From Rhizobium leguminosarum (GTDB lineage Bacteria > Pseudomonadota > Alphaproteobacteria > Rhizobiales > Rhizobiaceae), in the NCBI RefSeq assembly GCF_004123835.1, contig NZ_MZMU01000026.1:79925-143924 (forward strand): 64,000 nucleotides of DNA. The letters run 5' to 3'. The stretch's first letter is position 1, and each line of letters opens with the position of its first letter. A model generated the notes under the pieces. That model had not been told where the DNA came from and made no database searches. It worked only from the letters and a program-made list of their open reading frames with translations. Of the stretch, positions 1 through 10,313 are shown one piece after another. The position numbers and the translations under genes are program-made.

Positions 1-2
1 TC

Positions 3-308
3 GCTGCCCAGCTCACCTGGCTTGCCAACAAGCATGAACTCGGCCTGCCCGAGGATCGCCGCCACGACCGTCTGACGCCCCGCGACACGAAGACCGAGCT
101 GACGCTCGAGGACGGAACGCGTTATTCCTGCCGCATCATGGACCTTTCGCTGTCGGGCGCCGCCGTCGACGTCGAGATGCGCCCGTCGATCGGAACGGCC
201 GTGCGCCTCGGCAACATGCGTGGTCGCGTCGTGCGCCATTTCGTCGAAGGCGTGGCGATCGAATTCCTGTCGATCCAGTCCCGCGAGACGCTGCGCGAAT
301 TCCTTTAG
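3..308 (+). CDS. PilZ domain protein, C-terminal part (cut by window start)
   Basis: This open frame enters from the left edge and ends at TAG 306-308, giving about 101 visible residues. The visible part has the PilZ pattern of basic residues (RRHDR near residue 19) followed by DLSLSGAAVD, the D/NxSxxG element that contacts cyclic di-GMP in PilZ domains, and a following beta-rich stretch (GRVVRHFVEGVAIEF). PilZ domains sense c-di-GMP; what this protein controls cannot be told. The upstream half is outside the window. The stop codon lies inside the left arm of the palindromic repeat at 305-579. Confidence 0.8.
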   Translation, partial: AAQLTWLANKHELGLPEDRRHDRLTPRDTKTELTLEDGTRYSCRIMDLSLSGAAVDVEMRPSIGTAVRLGNMRGRVVRHFVEGVAIEFLSIQSRETLREFL

Positions 309-579
309 AGCCTTTCCTGGCCAGATTGAAACATTCTGTTGGCTCAAACGGAGTCGGATGGTCGACCGGCCGGCGCGCGTCGTAGCCAAGCTCTACGGCC
401 AAGCCGGCCGGTCGATCAGCCGGCCCGTTTCAGCCAACCCGAAGGGCCGGGCATCTTTCCGCCGGGATCAGAGGCGATCGGCTCGGACGTACCAAGAGGT
501 ATGCCCTTCGCCAATCGCCTTTGCCCTGACGAAAACCTGCTCTGGCAGAATGCTTCAAGCTGACCAGGAAAGGCTCTAA
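305..579. repeat. Palindromic mosaic repeat, rhizobial intergenic (RIME-like)
   Basis: The ends form a 34-nt inverted repeat (305-338 against 546-579) with three mismatches, each starting TTAGAGCCTTTCCTGG. Inside is a second dyad, with arms near 361-375 and 403-417 built on GACCGGCCGGC. Nested palindromes without a convincing gene fit the rhizobial intergenic mosaic elements; assignment to a named family is from memory. The left arm supplies the last bases and stop of the PilZ gene. Confidence 0.6.
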
Positions 580-945
580 CAGCTGCGGAAAATGGCGCTG
601 CCTTGCCGGGGATTCCGTGGCGGGGCGCAATTCTCGACGAACTTCCATCGAACGCGGTTGCCAGGTCCGGCTGCGCCCGGTCAGGTCGTGTTGAAAAGCC
701 GGCACTTCACGGCAAGAGCTTTGCAAGCGGCAACGAATCTGGCTTTGGAAAGCACGCGCGAAACCTGTCGCAAGTCGTTCCACCCAGTCTGTAGATATTA
801 TTATGAGTGGAACAAGCTGCGACACCGATCGGCACCCAATAAGGTTGGGGAAAATGTGCAGTTTTTTGGCCTCGCGAATGCCTCGCCCGTCATCCCTTCG
901 TCACGGATATAATGGATAAGGCCCGCCTCGATCTCAAGTGCGTCC
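580..945. other. Intergenic stretch, no gene supported
   Basis: Short open frames here overlap each other on both strands and have no recognisable motif or ribosome binding site. The stretch presumably contains the promoter of the iminopeptidase gene, but I see no clear -35/-10 pair. Confidence 0.4.
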
Positions 946-1920
946 ATGTCAGCTCTCTATCCCGAAATCGAACCCTATGATCATGGCCTGCTCGATACGG
1001 GCGATGGCAACCTGATCTACTGGGAGGCCTGTGGCAATCCGGCGGGCAGCCCGGCGCTGGTGCTGCATGGCGGCCCTGGTTCCGGCTGTTCGACCACGGC
1101 GCGGCGCCATTTCGATCCCGATGCCTACCGAATCATTTTGTTCGATCAGCGCAATTGCGGCCGCAGCCTGCCGAGTGCTGCCGATCCCGAAACCGATCTC
1201 TCGCTCAACACCACCTGGCATCTCGTTGCCGATATCGAGCGGCTGCGGTCCTGTCTCGGCATCGACAGCTGGCTGCTTTTCGGCAGTTCATGGGGTGCGA
1301 CGCTGGCGCTGGCCTATGCCGAAACCCATCCGGAGCGGGTCGCGGCGATCGTCCTGTCAGGCGTGACCACCACCCGACGCTCGGAAATCGACTGGCTCTA
1401 TCGCGGCATGGCACCGCTCTTTCCGGAGGAATGGCACCGTTTCCGCCAGACGGTTCCTCCTGGCAGGCAGGAACAGGACGAGGACATGGTTGTCACTTAT
1501 CATCGTCTCCTCAATGATCCGGATCCGGAGACGCGCTTCAAGGCGGCGCGTGACTGGCATGATTGGGAGGCGGCCTCGATCCTGCTCGCCGATCCCCAAG
1601 GCCGGCCGCGCCGTTGGGCCGATCCCGCCTATTTGCTGACGCGCGCCCGCATCATCACGCACTACTTCACCAACGGCGCCTGGTTGGAGGACGGCCAACT
1701 TTTGAAGAATGCCGTACGGCTCAGCGGCATCCCCGGTATCCTGCTGCAGGGAAGGCTCGACATCGAGGCGCCGCTCGTCACCGCCTGGGAACTCGCCCGC
1801 GCCTGGCCGCAAAGCGAGCTCACCATCCTTCCGCATGCTGCCCATTCCACCGCAAATCCCGATATGAGCGCGGCGATTGTCGCTGCCACCGATCGATTTC
1901 GCGATTTTCCTCAAAAATAA
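946..1920 (+). CDS. pip: Proline iminopeptidase (S33 alpha/beta hydrolase)
   Basis: The 324-residue product releases N-terminal proline from peptides in the cytoplasm. It shows the S33 oxyanion motif HGGPGSG at residues 41-47, the DQRNCGRS segment at 67-74, and the nucleophile elbow GSSWG with Ser115; the acid and base are probably the Asp in GRLDIEAP and the His in PHAAHST near the C-terminus. Length matches bacterial Pip (about 310-325). The ATG at 946 lacks a good Shine-Dalgarno sequence, so the start is less certain. It is a single gene; the next gene is 375 bases away. Confidence 0.9.
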   Translation: MSALYPEIEPYDHGLLDTGDGNLIYWEACGNPAGSPALVLHGGPGSGCSTTARRHFDPDAYRIILFDQRNCGRSLPSAADPETDLSLNTTWHLVADIERLRSCLGIDSWLLFGSSWGATLALAYAETHPERVAAIVLSGVTTTRRSEIDWLYRGMAPLFPEEWHRFRQTVPPGRQEQDEDMVVTYHRLLNDPDPETRFKAARDWHDWEAASILLADPQGRPRRWADPAYLLTRARIITHYFTNGAWLEDGQLLKNAVRLSGIPGILLQGRLDIEAPLVTAWELARAWPQSELTILPHAAHSTANPDMSAAIVAATDRFRDFPQK

Positions 1921-1969
1921 TTTTCCCGCCCGCATCGGCGATCTGAGCGATAGACTGTTTTTGAACCGG

Positions 1970-2053
1970 CCGAATCGGTCAATTCCGGCGGCATCGATGG
2001 CCGGCCGCGCGTCGCCGCAGACTGCCGGCCGGCCGCCGGAATTTAACCGGCTC
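1970..2053. repeat. Large imperfect palindrome in 1921-2295 gap
   Basis: AATTCCGGCGG (1981-1991) pairs with CCGCCGGAATT (2033-2043), with GGCCGGC/GCCGGCC nested inside and weaker pairing outside. It sits after pip and may end its transcription or be a rhizobial repeat. The rest of the gap to 2295 is AT-rich leader DNA with no gene. Confidence 0.5.
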
Positions 2054-2295
2054 AACGAAAATCCTTAACATGACGACGGCAGCGCAACCTTTTTGCGGGC
2101 GAAAGCCTTGTTGTATGGATTAAAATTTTAAGCGAATTCGCGACAAATCCGCATCGAATTTTATGCGCATTCGAATCTGTCTTTAGCCAAGCTTTATCGG
2201 TATTTGAATCAACTAAGCCTTTAATTATATTGCGTAATTTTGCGTGAGATAAAAACGTCTGTGCCATTGTCACCTCAACTTACGGGGAGACGGCA

Positions 2296-2901
2296 ATGAC
2301 AACTGCGAATATCCTGAAAGGCGGCCTTCTGGCCGGTGCCATCATGATGGCAATGGCGGGTTCGGGACAGGCGATGCCCGCCAGCATGGCCCTGGCAGGC
2401 AATGCCAGCCCGCCGATCGGACACTACGAATTCTGCAAGGCGAACCCGACGGAATGTGTCGAAGTCGGCGGCGATGCCGGACCGGCGATCCTCACCGAAG
2501 ATCGCTGGAAGGAAATTCTCAAGGTCAACTACACGGTCAATTCGACGATTCAGCCGATGACGGATGAGCAGATCTACGGTGTCGAAGAGCGCTGGGCCTA
2601 TCCGCGCACCGTCGGCGACTGCGAGGATTACGCCCTGTTGAAGCGCAAGATGCTGATCGATGACGGTTTCTCGCCGTCCGACACGCTGATCACCGTCGTG
2701 CTGCAGCCGAATGGCGAAGGCCATGCCGTGCTGACGGTCCGCACCGATCATGGCGACTTCATCCTCGACAACATGCGCAACAAGGTGCTGCTGTGGTCGG
2801 ATACCGAATACACCTATTTGAAGCGTCAGTCCGCCGACGATCCGGCCCGCTGGTCGAAGCTTCAGGACGGCCGCGCTGTCGCGGTCGGTAGCGTCAAGTA
2901 A
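2296..2901 (+). CDS. Transglutaminase-like cysteine protease (BTLCP, PF06035)
   Basis: The 201-residue protein has an N-terminal signal peptide (hydrophobic residues 8-27) and the bacterial transglutaminase-like cysteine protease core, so it probably acts in the periplasm. The triad is visible: Cys109 in GDCEDYA, His143 in EGHAVL and Asp158 in HGDFILDN. Members elsewhere (LapG type) cut surface adhesins, but this one has no LapD/adhesin neighbour, so the substrate is unknown. The start is supported by GGGGAGA at 2284-2290. A strong terminator hairpin follows at 2979. Confidence 0.85.
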   Translation: MTTANILKGGLLAGAIMMAMAGSGQAMPASMALAGNASPPIGHYEFCKANPTECVEVGGDAGPAILTEDRWKEILKVNYTVNSTIQPMTDEQIYGVEERWAYPRTVGDCEDYALLKRKMLIDDGFSPSDTLITVVLQPNGEGHAVLTVRTDHGDFILDNMRNKVLLWSDTEYTYLKRQSADDPARWSKLQDGRAVAVGSVK

Positions 2902-2978
2902 GAACAGCCTGCCGGCCAACGCCGGCTGCAGCCTGCGGCCCGGTCAGTCCCCGCATCTCGTCCCCGACCGGTGCCCAA

Positions 2979-3018
2979 GAGCCGTTCCCGCTGTCCCGGG
3001 AACGGCTCGCCCCTTTTC
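2979..3018 (+). terminator. Rho-independent terminator after BTLCP gene
   Basis: A perfect 12-bp stem, GAGCCGTTCCCG (2979-2990) with CGGGAACGGCTC (2997-3008), has a 6-nt loop and is followed by GCCCCTTTTC. Confidence 0.75.
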
Positions 3019-3030
3019 AAGCCTTGCCTC

Positions 3031-3142
3031 ACTAAAGCACATCGCGATCTTTCCGATTCGCTCTTTGCGCTCTAAGCGTTTGATTTTACGCGTATCGCTA
3101 TCGCGAAACCGCTGCGCACTTTAGCGCGACAGGCTATAGCAT
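3031..3142. repeat. Rhizobial intergenic repeat remnant
   Basis: The stretch has the look of a degraded rhizobial repeat: AAAGCACATCGCG, then GTTTGATTTTACGCGTATCG, then GCGCACTTTAGCGCGAC. It lies in the gap between the BTLCP gene terminator and the next gene, where I see nothing else coding. Confidence 0.4.
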
Positions 3143-3248
3143 CTTAGCGAATTGTTAACCTTGCCGGTCCGATCATGCCGATGAGAATCATCATCGGCAC
3201 CGGCGGCTCATGTTCTTCCTGCGGCGGACCGAAACGCGAAGAACCGCC

Positions 3249-3995
3249 ATGAGCCATGCCGCGCACAGCGCACCCGACGAGCAGCCGCTTCTTTCCATGG
3301 GGTTTCTCCTCCGCACGATGGCGGTGATCGCCGTCCTGGCGGTGCTGACTGTTGCCATCAGCATCGGCGGCCGTTGGTTCGGCCGGCATATCTCGCTTGC
3401 CGGCAATACCGACAGCACGGTTGAAATCAAGCTCGCCATCGGCCGCGACACCGTCAAATTCCCCGAGAATACCATCCGCTTCCCGAGTCAAAGGCATGAA
3501 GGCGCTGCCGAGCGCGTCGATCTCTACCTCGCCTGGCCGGAAATGCAGGGTTACGGCAAGGAAAACCACCTTCGATTCGACGATGTCGCCCAATCCTCCG
3601 GGCTGATCTTCCTGCAGATCACCCAGAGCACCATGTCGCGCGACATGTCCGGGCGGCTGGAGCCGATCTATTCGCATCTGCTCGAAGGACCTGCGGAGCC
3701 CTTCCGCGACGGGCTGACGCTGCACCGTCTTCGCGCCGATGCGGGTTACGGCGACGAGGTCCTGCTGACGGCGCCCGTCAAGGACGGGCCGGATTACGTC
3801 GTGCGCTGCATATTGCCTACAGCCCCGGATAAGGCGGCGGGCGGAGATTGTCAGCGCGATATCAAAGTCGGTCGGGATCTCAGCGTTCTCTACCGCTTCT
3901 CAAGCAGCCATCTCGACGACTGGGAACATATTGATGCCGCTATCCGCACCTTTGTAGACGCGCGTCTTGTGAACCGTTCTGCGACAACACCCTAA
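3249..3995 (+). CDS. Conserved membrane-anchored hypothetical protein
   Basis: The 248-residue product has one N-terminal membrane segment (residues 19-39, FLLRTMAVIAVLAVLTVAIS) and a long soluble, probably periplasmic, remainder of mixed beta/alpha character. I do not recognise a domain. An in-frame ATG at 3210 would add 13 basic residues; I prefer 3249 because the membrane segment then begins at a usual distance from the N-terminus, but neither start has a strong ribosome binding site. It is transcribed in the same direction as the carboxypeptidase gene downstream, 155 bases away. Confidence 0.6.
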   Translation: MSHAAHSAPDEQPLLSMGFLLRTMAVIAVLAVLTVAISIGGRWFGRHISLAGNTDSTVEIKLAIGRDTVKFPENTIRFPSQRHEGAAERVDLYLAWPEMQGYGKENHLRFDDVAQSSGLIFLQITQSTMSRDMSGRLEPIYSHLLEGPAEPFRDGLTLHRLRADAGYGDEVLLTAPVKDGPDYVVRCILPTAPDKAAGGDCQRDIKVGRDLSVLYRFSSSHLDDWEHIDAAIRTFVDARLVNRSATTP

Positions 3996-4150
3996 AATGC
4001 TCCCCGGACAGCGAAATAAACGATTCATCATAAACGGATTGGTAACGCCCAACCGGTAATTTTAGAAGATGAGCTGTGCGGCGGGAGGTGTGCGGTTCCT
4101 GCCAAATTCTGAAGTGCCAAATATCTGAAATGCAAGCGAAGAGTGGAATA

Positions 4151-5698
4151 GTGTCAAGGTCAGTCTCCTCCGTATCATCGTCCCGATCCGGCAGCTTTTT
4201 CGCAAGGCTGCTGGCGATCCTTTCGGTGGCCGTCACGATCGTCATGGTCGATTCGGTGAATGCCGACGCGGAAGCGGCAAATCCGAAATATGCAGGCATA
4301 GTCGTCGACGCCAAGACCGGCAACGTTCTCTACAGTGAGAACGCCGACCGGCTGCAATACCCCGCTTCCCTGACCAAGATGATGACCCTCTATATGACCT
4401 TCGAGGCATTGGAGCAGGGTCGCATCCGCCTCGATACGCCGGTTCCCTTCTCCGCCCATGCGTCAGCCCAGGCGCCGACCAAGCTCGGCGTACGCGCCGG
4501 CGGTACGATCACCGTCGAACAAGGCATTCTCGGTCTCGTCACCCTGTCGGCCAATGATGCCGCAACGGCGCTCGGCGAAATGCTGGGCGGCGGCAGCGAG
4601 GATCGCTTCGCCCAACTGATGACCGCCAAGGCGCATGCGCTCGGCATGACGCGCACCACTTATCGCAATGCCAACGGCCTGCCGAATACGGCGCAGATGA
4701 CGACGGCGCGCGACCAGGCCCGCCTCGGGATCGCCCTTCGCCAGCATTTTCCGCAATATTACGGCTATTTCTCCACCCGCGCCTTCAAGTTCGGCAGCCG
4801 CACGATCCGCAGCCACAACCGCCTCGTCGGTTCAGTGCGCGGCGTCGACGGAATCAAGACCGGTTACACGCGGGCTGCCGGTTTCAATCTGGTCAGCTCG
4901 GTACAGGTGGACGGCAAGTCGATCGTCGGCGTCGTGATGGGTGGCGCCTCGACGCCCGCCCGCGATGCCCAGATGCGCAATCTGATCGCCAGCTACCTGC
5001 CGAAAGCATCGAGCCGTGGCGGTTCGTCGGCGCTGATCGCTCAGGCAGCCCCTGCCCCGGTGATGATCGTGACGCCGGCTCCGGTCCAGCCCAAGAAGGC
5101 TCAGCAAATGGCGAAGACCATCACCGCAGCGCAGCCGCCGATTTCCGCCGCTGCCGATCTCAGCCTGCCGCACAAAGGCCCGCTGCCGGATGCGCGCTAT
5201 CAGGTCGCCGAGACCGAGGTCGCCTATGCCGAGACGGCTGCGCCGAAATCCGACAATCCACTGGTAGCACAGCCGATGCCGGCGCCGACCAAGGTCAAGA
5301 CCATGGCCTTCAAGCCGCAGGCAGCGGTCGCCGCACCAAAGCCGATGCCCGCATCTATGCCGTCGGAACAGGGCGATACGTCGGTCGATAACGTCACGAC
5401 GGCCTCGACCACTCCCTCCCCGACTCGTGCTGCTTCAACCAGCAACGGTCCGACCGGCTGGGTGGTGCAGGTGGGCGTCTCGCCGAGCCGGCAGATGGCC
5501 ATGGATCTCCTGGAGGGCGCAAAGAGCAAGGGCGGCAAGGCATTGGCCTCGGCAAAGCCTTTCGCGGTCGCCTACGCCGCTGGTGGTGACCAGCTTTACC
5601 GCGCCCGCTTCGGCGGCTTCGACGATCAGCGCGACGCCGTCAACGCCTGCAAGGCCTTGAAGAAGGCCGGCATCAAGTGCTGGGCGGCTGCCCAATGA
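4151..5698 (+). CDS. D-alanyl-D-alanine carboxypeptidase (S11) with SPOR domain
   Basis: This is a penicillin-binding protein of the DacA/DacF type that trims the terminal D-Ala of peptidoglycan stem peptides in the periplasm. After an N-terminal signal/anchor segment come the three serine-protease-like motifs in order: SLTK (nucleophile Ser and Lys), SAND and KTG (GIKTGYT). A long Ala/Pro-rich linker follows, then a C-terminal SPOR domain (GWVVQVGVSPSRQMA to the end) that binds denuded glycan at the septum. I chose GTG 4151, preceded by AGAGTGGAATA; ATG 4130 and ATG 4076 are in-frame alternatives. The length of about 515 residues fits rhizobial homologues with the SPOR extension. Confidence 0.85.
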   Translation: MSRSVSSVSSSRSGSFFARLLAILSVAVTIVMVDSVNADAEAANPKYAGIVVDAKTGNVLYSENADRLQYPASLTKMMTLYMTFEALEQGRIRLDTPVPFSAHASAQAPTKLGVRAGGTITVEQGILGLVTLSANDAATALGEMLGGGSEDRFAQLMTAKAHALGMTRTTYRNANGLPNTAQMTTARDQARLGIALRQHFPQYYGYFSTRAFKFGSRTIRSHNRLVGSVRGVDGIKTGYTRAAGFNLVSSVQVDGKSIVGVVMGGASTPARDAQMRNLIASYLPKASSRGGSSALIAQAAPAPVMIVTPAPVQPKKAQQMAKTITAAQPPISAAADLSLPHKGPLPDARYQVAETEVAYAETAAPKSDNPLVAQPMPAPTKVKTMAFKPQAAVAAPKPMPASMPSEQGDTSVDNVTTASTTPSPTRAASTSNGPTGWVVQVGVSPSRQMAMDLLEGAKSKGGKALASAKPFAVAYAAGGDQLYRARFGGFDDQRDAVNACKALKKAGIKCWAAAQ

Positions 5699-5811
5699 GC
5701 TATTCGATGCTGCCTGCAAGATGGCCGGCGGCATCGGTGACGGCCGGAATCGGTGTTTGCGTTTCCGGCCACCGTTCTTGAACTCGATCTGTATTGCGTA
5801 CGGGGAAAACA

Positions 5812-6087
5812 ATGGCGATCAATGAGAATGTTCCGGGAATGCCTTCAGACCGCCGCATGGCGGCCAAGGGGCGCTCATCTCTGCATCCGTTGCACGAGGC
5901 GGCTTTGCGCCTCGCCGAGATCGGCCTGCAGCGACCGAAGGCGAAGTCTCCGAAGACCCGGGATCTCATCAATCTGCTGCTGTGCCACGGTGCCCGCGCC
6001 TGGCGCTATTCCCAGCCTGAAGCCCGCATCCATCTGCATGTGACCTCGCCGGATGGCAGCGCGCCGGTGCAGCTGCGCCTGCGCTGA
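5812..6087 (+). CDS. Small conserved hypothetical protein
   Basis: The 91-residue basic protein starts at ATG 5812 after CGGGGAAAAC. It has no signal peptide or membrane segment and no domain I can name. Its middle (RDLINLLLCHGARAWRY) looks like a helix pair. Codon use is like its neighbours, and a stem-loop at 6099-6122 could end the transcript. Confidence 0.55.
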   Translation: MAINENVPGMPSDRRMAAKGRSSLHPLHEAALRLAEIGLQRPKAKSPKTRDLINLLLCHGARAWRYSQPEARIHLHVTSPDGSAPVQLRLR

Positions 6088-6098
6088 ACTGCAGAGTG

Positions 6099-6122
6099 CC
6101 GCGCGTCCTTTCAGACGCGCGG
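6099..6122. repeat. GC hairpin of the CGCGCGTC repeat family
   Basis: CCGCGCGTC (6099-6107) pairs with GACGCGCGG (6114-6122) over a 6-nt loop. The same core occurs in the repeats at 22879 and 29434. It lies between convergent genes and may terminate both. Confidence 0.5.
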
Positions 6123-6153
6123 GAACGTTCAATCTCGCTTCGATTTTCGGGGA

Positions 6154-6591
6154 TTAGAGCAGACCAAGGTCGGTAAGCTCGCGGCGGAGATCCGCGGGCA
6201 TTTCGGCAATGCCGGCGCCAAGGCTTGTCAGGTCGCGCGGCACGTCGTCCTCAGTGTAATAACGCCAGCCCTGGAAGGGACGCTTCGGCTGCACTGCCGT
6301 CTCAATGACCTCCGGGCCGAGCATCAGGCGGCAGCGTGAAATCCCCTCGCCGTCGGTGAAGGTCTCGATGTCGAGCAGCTTCTGCCGTGCCTGCACCTGC
6401 CCCTTGATCACCCAGTAGAGCGAGCCGCCGTCAAGCAGCTCCTCCATACGCTTCGGCGCCATGCGCGTTGTATGCACCGAATGCGGCTCGAGGCCGGCGG
6501 CGATGGCACGTAGCGAGCGTTCCGCCACCCATTCGCGCAGATCGTCTATCGAGTCGGCGCCGACACAGAGTTTGATGAGATGCAATGCCAT
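6154..6591 (-). CDS. DUF1489 family protein
   Basis: The 145-residue protein begins MALHLIKLCVGADS and matches the alphaproteobacterial DUF1489 family over its whole length, including the PHSVHTTRMAPKR segment and the C-terminal WRYYTEDDVPRDL. The function is unknown. The start at 6591 is the one that leaves the conserved N-terminus; an upstream in-frame start at 6648 would add 19 poorly conserved residues. Its start lies 63 bases after the stop of the serine ammonia-lyase gene in the same direction, counting along the minus strand. Confidence 0.8.
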   Translation of the reverse strand: MALHLIKLCVGADSIDDLREWVAERSLRAIAAGLEPHSVHTTRMAPKRMEELLDGGSLYWVIKGQVQARQKLLDIETFTDGEGISRCRLMLGPEVIETAVQPKRPFQGWRYYTEDDVPRDLTSLGAGIAEMPADLRRELTDLGLL

Positions 6592-6652
6592 GCTGCCGTT
6601 GAAATCCTTTTGGCAGCGAGCGTCAAGCGCCAAGCATGCAGCGTCCACAAAC

Positions 6653-8056
<1,404 letters not shown>

Positions 8057-8161
8057 GGGTGCGCCTTCTGAATACGAGGATGCAAGCTTAAGCGAGGTCG
8101 GTTTCGAATCCGTGCAGCACACCGACATCGCATGGAGCCGGTGCGACATTCCGGCTGCACA

Positions 8162-8260
8162 CTGGAGCGCCGCCTGTCCAATAGGACGCGCAGGCACTTT
8201 GAGTGTGCGCATAATCCTTCCCGAAAATCGAATCCGATTTTCGGGAAGGATTATGCGCTA
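8162..8260. repeat. Composite rhizobial repeat with a 24-bp perfect hairpin
   Basis: The right half is a perfect inverted repeat, 8207-8230 against 8235-8258 with a 4-nt loop, whose core is CCGAAAATCG/CGATTTTCGG. The left half (GGAGCGCCGCCTGTCC...GGCACTTTGA) is a degenerate copy of the unit seen at 10157-10263. It occupies the gap between divergent sdaA and the VOC gene; nothing coding is seen in 8057-8413. Confidence 0.7.
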
Positions 8261-8413
8261 AATTAAGCGGCCCGCCTTACCAAGCATTGCTGCATTCAAT
8301 GAAGCCTATGCGGAGGAAGAACTGGTAGCCTTATCTTGACAGTCTGCACCAACTCCCAATGTCCTGCTGACGTCGATGCTAGACGACACCTTGCAGATTG
8401 GGAGATTGGACAC

Positions 8414-8851
8414 ATGGCGCTCAAACGGATGGACAACGTGGGAATCGTCGTCGATGACCTCGAAGAGACGATTGATTTCTTTCGCGACCTCGGCCTCGAG
8501 CTCGAAGGGCGGGCTGCGATCGAAGGAGAATGGGCTGGACGTGTCACTGGACTGGGCGATCAGCACGTCGAGATTGCCATGATGCGCACGCCGGACGGCC
8601 ACAGCCGGCTCGAGCTCTCCCGCTTCCTCAGGCCGCCTGCCGTCGCGGATCACCGCAATGCCCCGGTGAACGCTCTAGGCTACCTCCGCGTCATGTTCGC
8701 CCTTGATGACATCGACGAGACGCTTGAGAGGCTCCGCAAGCGCGGCGTGCAGCTCGTCGGCGAAGTCGTGGACTATCAAGACACCTATCGGCTCTGCTAC
8801 ATCCGCGGGCCTGGAGGGCTTCTCATAGGACTCGCCCAAGAACTTAGCTGA
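8414..8851 (+). CDS. VOC family (glyoxalase-like) protein
   Basis: The 145-residue protein has two beta-alpha-beta-beta-beta modules: residues 1-65 (MALKRMDNVGIVVDDLEETIDFF) and 75-145 (GYLRVMFALDDIDETLERL...YIRGPGGLLIGLAQ). This is the vicinal oxygen chelate fold used by glyoxalase I, dioxygenases and resistance proteins; the sequence does not fix the substrate. ATG 8414 is preceded by GGAGA. It converges on the acyltransferase gene with one base between the two stop codons. Confidence 0.8.
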   Translation: MALKRMDNVGIVVDDLEETIDFFRDLGLELEGRAAIEGEWAGRVTGLGDQHVEIAMMRTPDGHSRLELSRFLRPPAVADHRNAPVNALGYLRVMFALDDIDETLERLRKRGVQLVGEVVDYQDTYRLCYIRGPGGLLIGLAQELS

Positions 8852-8852
8852 G

Positions 8853-10052
8853 CTATGCGCGAAGCTTCTCGTTGCGATCATCTTGAATGACCGTGCCGTC
8901 GGTTCCATCCCGGGGTTCGGCCGCCGTTGAGATTTGTCGTTGATCGGCCATGGCTGACGTTGCGCCGCTCAGCAGGCGCTTTTCGATCTCCTGCAGGTCC
9001 AGAATTGCGCGATCCATGTGGTCGGCCGGAGTTTCGCGCGAAACGAGACGCCAGCGATTATCCTGCCATATCAGGACCAGCATCCGCCGGCCTGGAACCT
9101 CTATCGTCTCGTGGATGAACCATGCCCCGACCACCGCAACGCAAAGCGTCACCAGGATGAGCGCCGGTTCGGGCATCAAGGCATCAAAAGTCAGACGCGC
9201 CAGGAACATGACGGGGACATGGAAAAGGTAAAGTGAAAAACTGATCTTTCCGAAAAACCGTACTGGTGCAGCTGCCAGGACACGGGCAGCGATGGGAGGC
9301 TGTCGAGCGACAAGCCCGACAATGACGGCTGCGGCCACCGCACTTTGCAGGCCCCAAAATTCAGGGGAAAAGCCGGGCAAGATATGCCGGTAAGTGAAGA
9401 ACACCGCCAGAAGGAAAAGCGTTGAAATACCTGTGAGGACAGATGGAACCCATCTGTTCCAGTAGGAATGCATGATCCCGGCAAGTGCCCCGAAAAGAAA
9501 GTAAGGAAGCTTGGAGACGAGCACTATTCCCGGGCCTGGCAATTCAACCAGGCCATCCACGACGACGGCCACCGTGAGGCCCACAATCATGCCGCTATGG
9601 CGGTGCGGCTGGGTCAAGCAAAGCCACAGGACGGGAAAGAGCAGATAAAACTGGATCTCGGGCGGTATCGACCAGAAAACACCACTCGAGCCGAGCAGAA
9701 AGACATGGCGCACAAAATCCGTGCCGGTAACGATCGGCTGAACAAAATCCAGATTTTGCATGCTCGACAGCATCGCCACGAGAACGACGGCCGTCAGATA
9801 AACCGGATAGATGCGGGCAAAGCGGCTCACAAGAAAATCCAGCACGTTTTCTTTCGTGACCGGCCGTGAGCCGTAGAGATGAGCCATCAGGAAGCCGCTG
9901 AGAGCAAAAAACAAACCGACAGCTTCGTCGCCCATCGTCACGAGATGCGGCGCTGTGATCGGAAAGATAAGGCCAATATGGGCTCCAACGACCAGAAGCG
10001 CAGCGACACCGCGCAGGCCATCGAGACTGGGAATGTAATCCGGCCGGCTCAT
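8853..10052 (-). CDS. Acyltransferase 3 family membrane protein (OafA/YrhL type)
   Basis: The 399-residue protein begins with the family signature PSLDGLRGVAALLVVGAH, with the catalytic His in VVGAHIG, and has about ten membrane segments. Such enzymes move acyl groups onto exported sugars (polysaccharide, LPS, Nod-factor decorations) at the inner membrane. A C-terminal cytoplasmic tail of about 65 residues (after the IHETIEVPGRR motif) is extra to the core. A second family member lies at 48872 in this window. The acceptor is unknown. Confidence 0.85.
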   Translation of the reverse strand: MSRPDYIPSLDGLRGVAALLVVGAHIGLIFPITAPHLVTMGDEAVGLFFALSGFLMAHLYGSRPVTKENVLDFLVSRFARIYPVYLTAVVLVAMLSSMQNLDFVQPIVTGTDFVRHVFLLGSSGVFWSIPPEIQFYLLFPVLWLCLTQPHRHSGMIVGLTVAVVVDGLVELPGPGIVLVSKLPYFLFGALAGIMHSYWNRWVPSVLTGISTLFLLAVFFTYRHILPGFSPEFWGLQSAVAAAVIVGLVARQPPIAARVLAAAPVRFFGKISFSLYLFHVPVMFLARLTFDALMPEPALILVTLCVAVVGAWFIHETIEVPGRRMLVLIWQDNRWRLVSRETPADHMDRAILDLQEIEKRLLSGATSAMADQRQISTAAEPRDGTDGTVIQDDRNEKLRA

Positions 10053-10156
10053 GGGTCACTTTTGAATCAGGTTTTCAGTCCTGAACAATTGGCCATCACG
10101 ACTTTATAAGCGGTTAACGCGGCGCCCTGCTCGTGCGCCTCTGGATTGCTGTGGCG

Positions 10157-10263
10157 CTAGAGCGCCGTGCGTCCTTTTCGGACGCACAATGGACACTCTA
10201 CGCTTTGAATCTACGCATCGTGCTTTCCGAAAATCGATTCCGATTTTCGGGCCGATGCGCTAG
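10157..10263. repeat. Composite rhizobial intergenic repeat
   Basis: A GTGCGTCC/GGACGCAC hairpin is followed by CTCTACGCTTTGAAT and then a second imperfect hairpin with the CCGAAAATCG/CGATTTTCGG core. The element starts and ends with CTAG. The same units occur at 8162, 22879 and 29434. It occupies the gap upstream of the isomerase gene. Confidence 0.7.
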
Positions 10264-10313
10264 CGTGCATCGTCAGGACGGCAAATTGCTTTGGAAAACG
10301 GGACCACTTCTCC

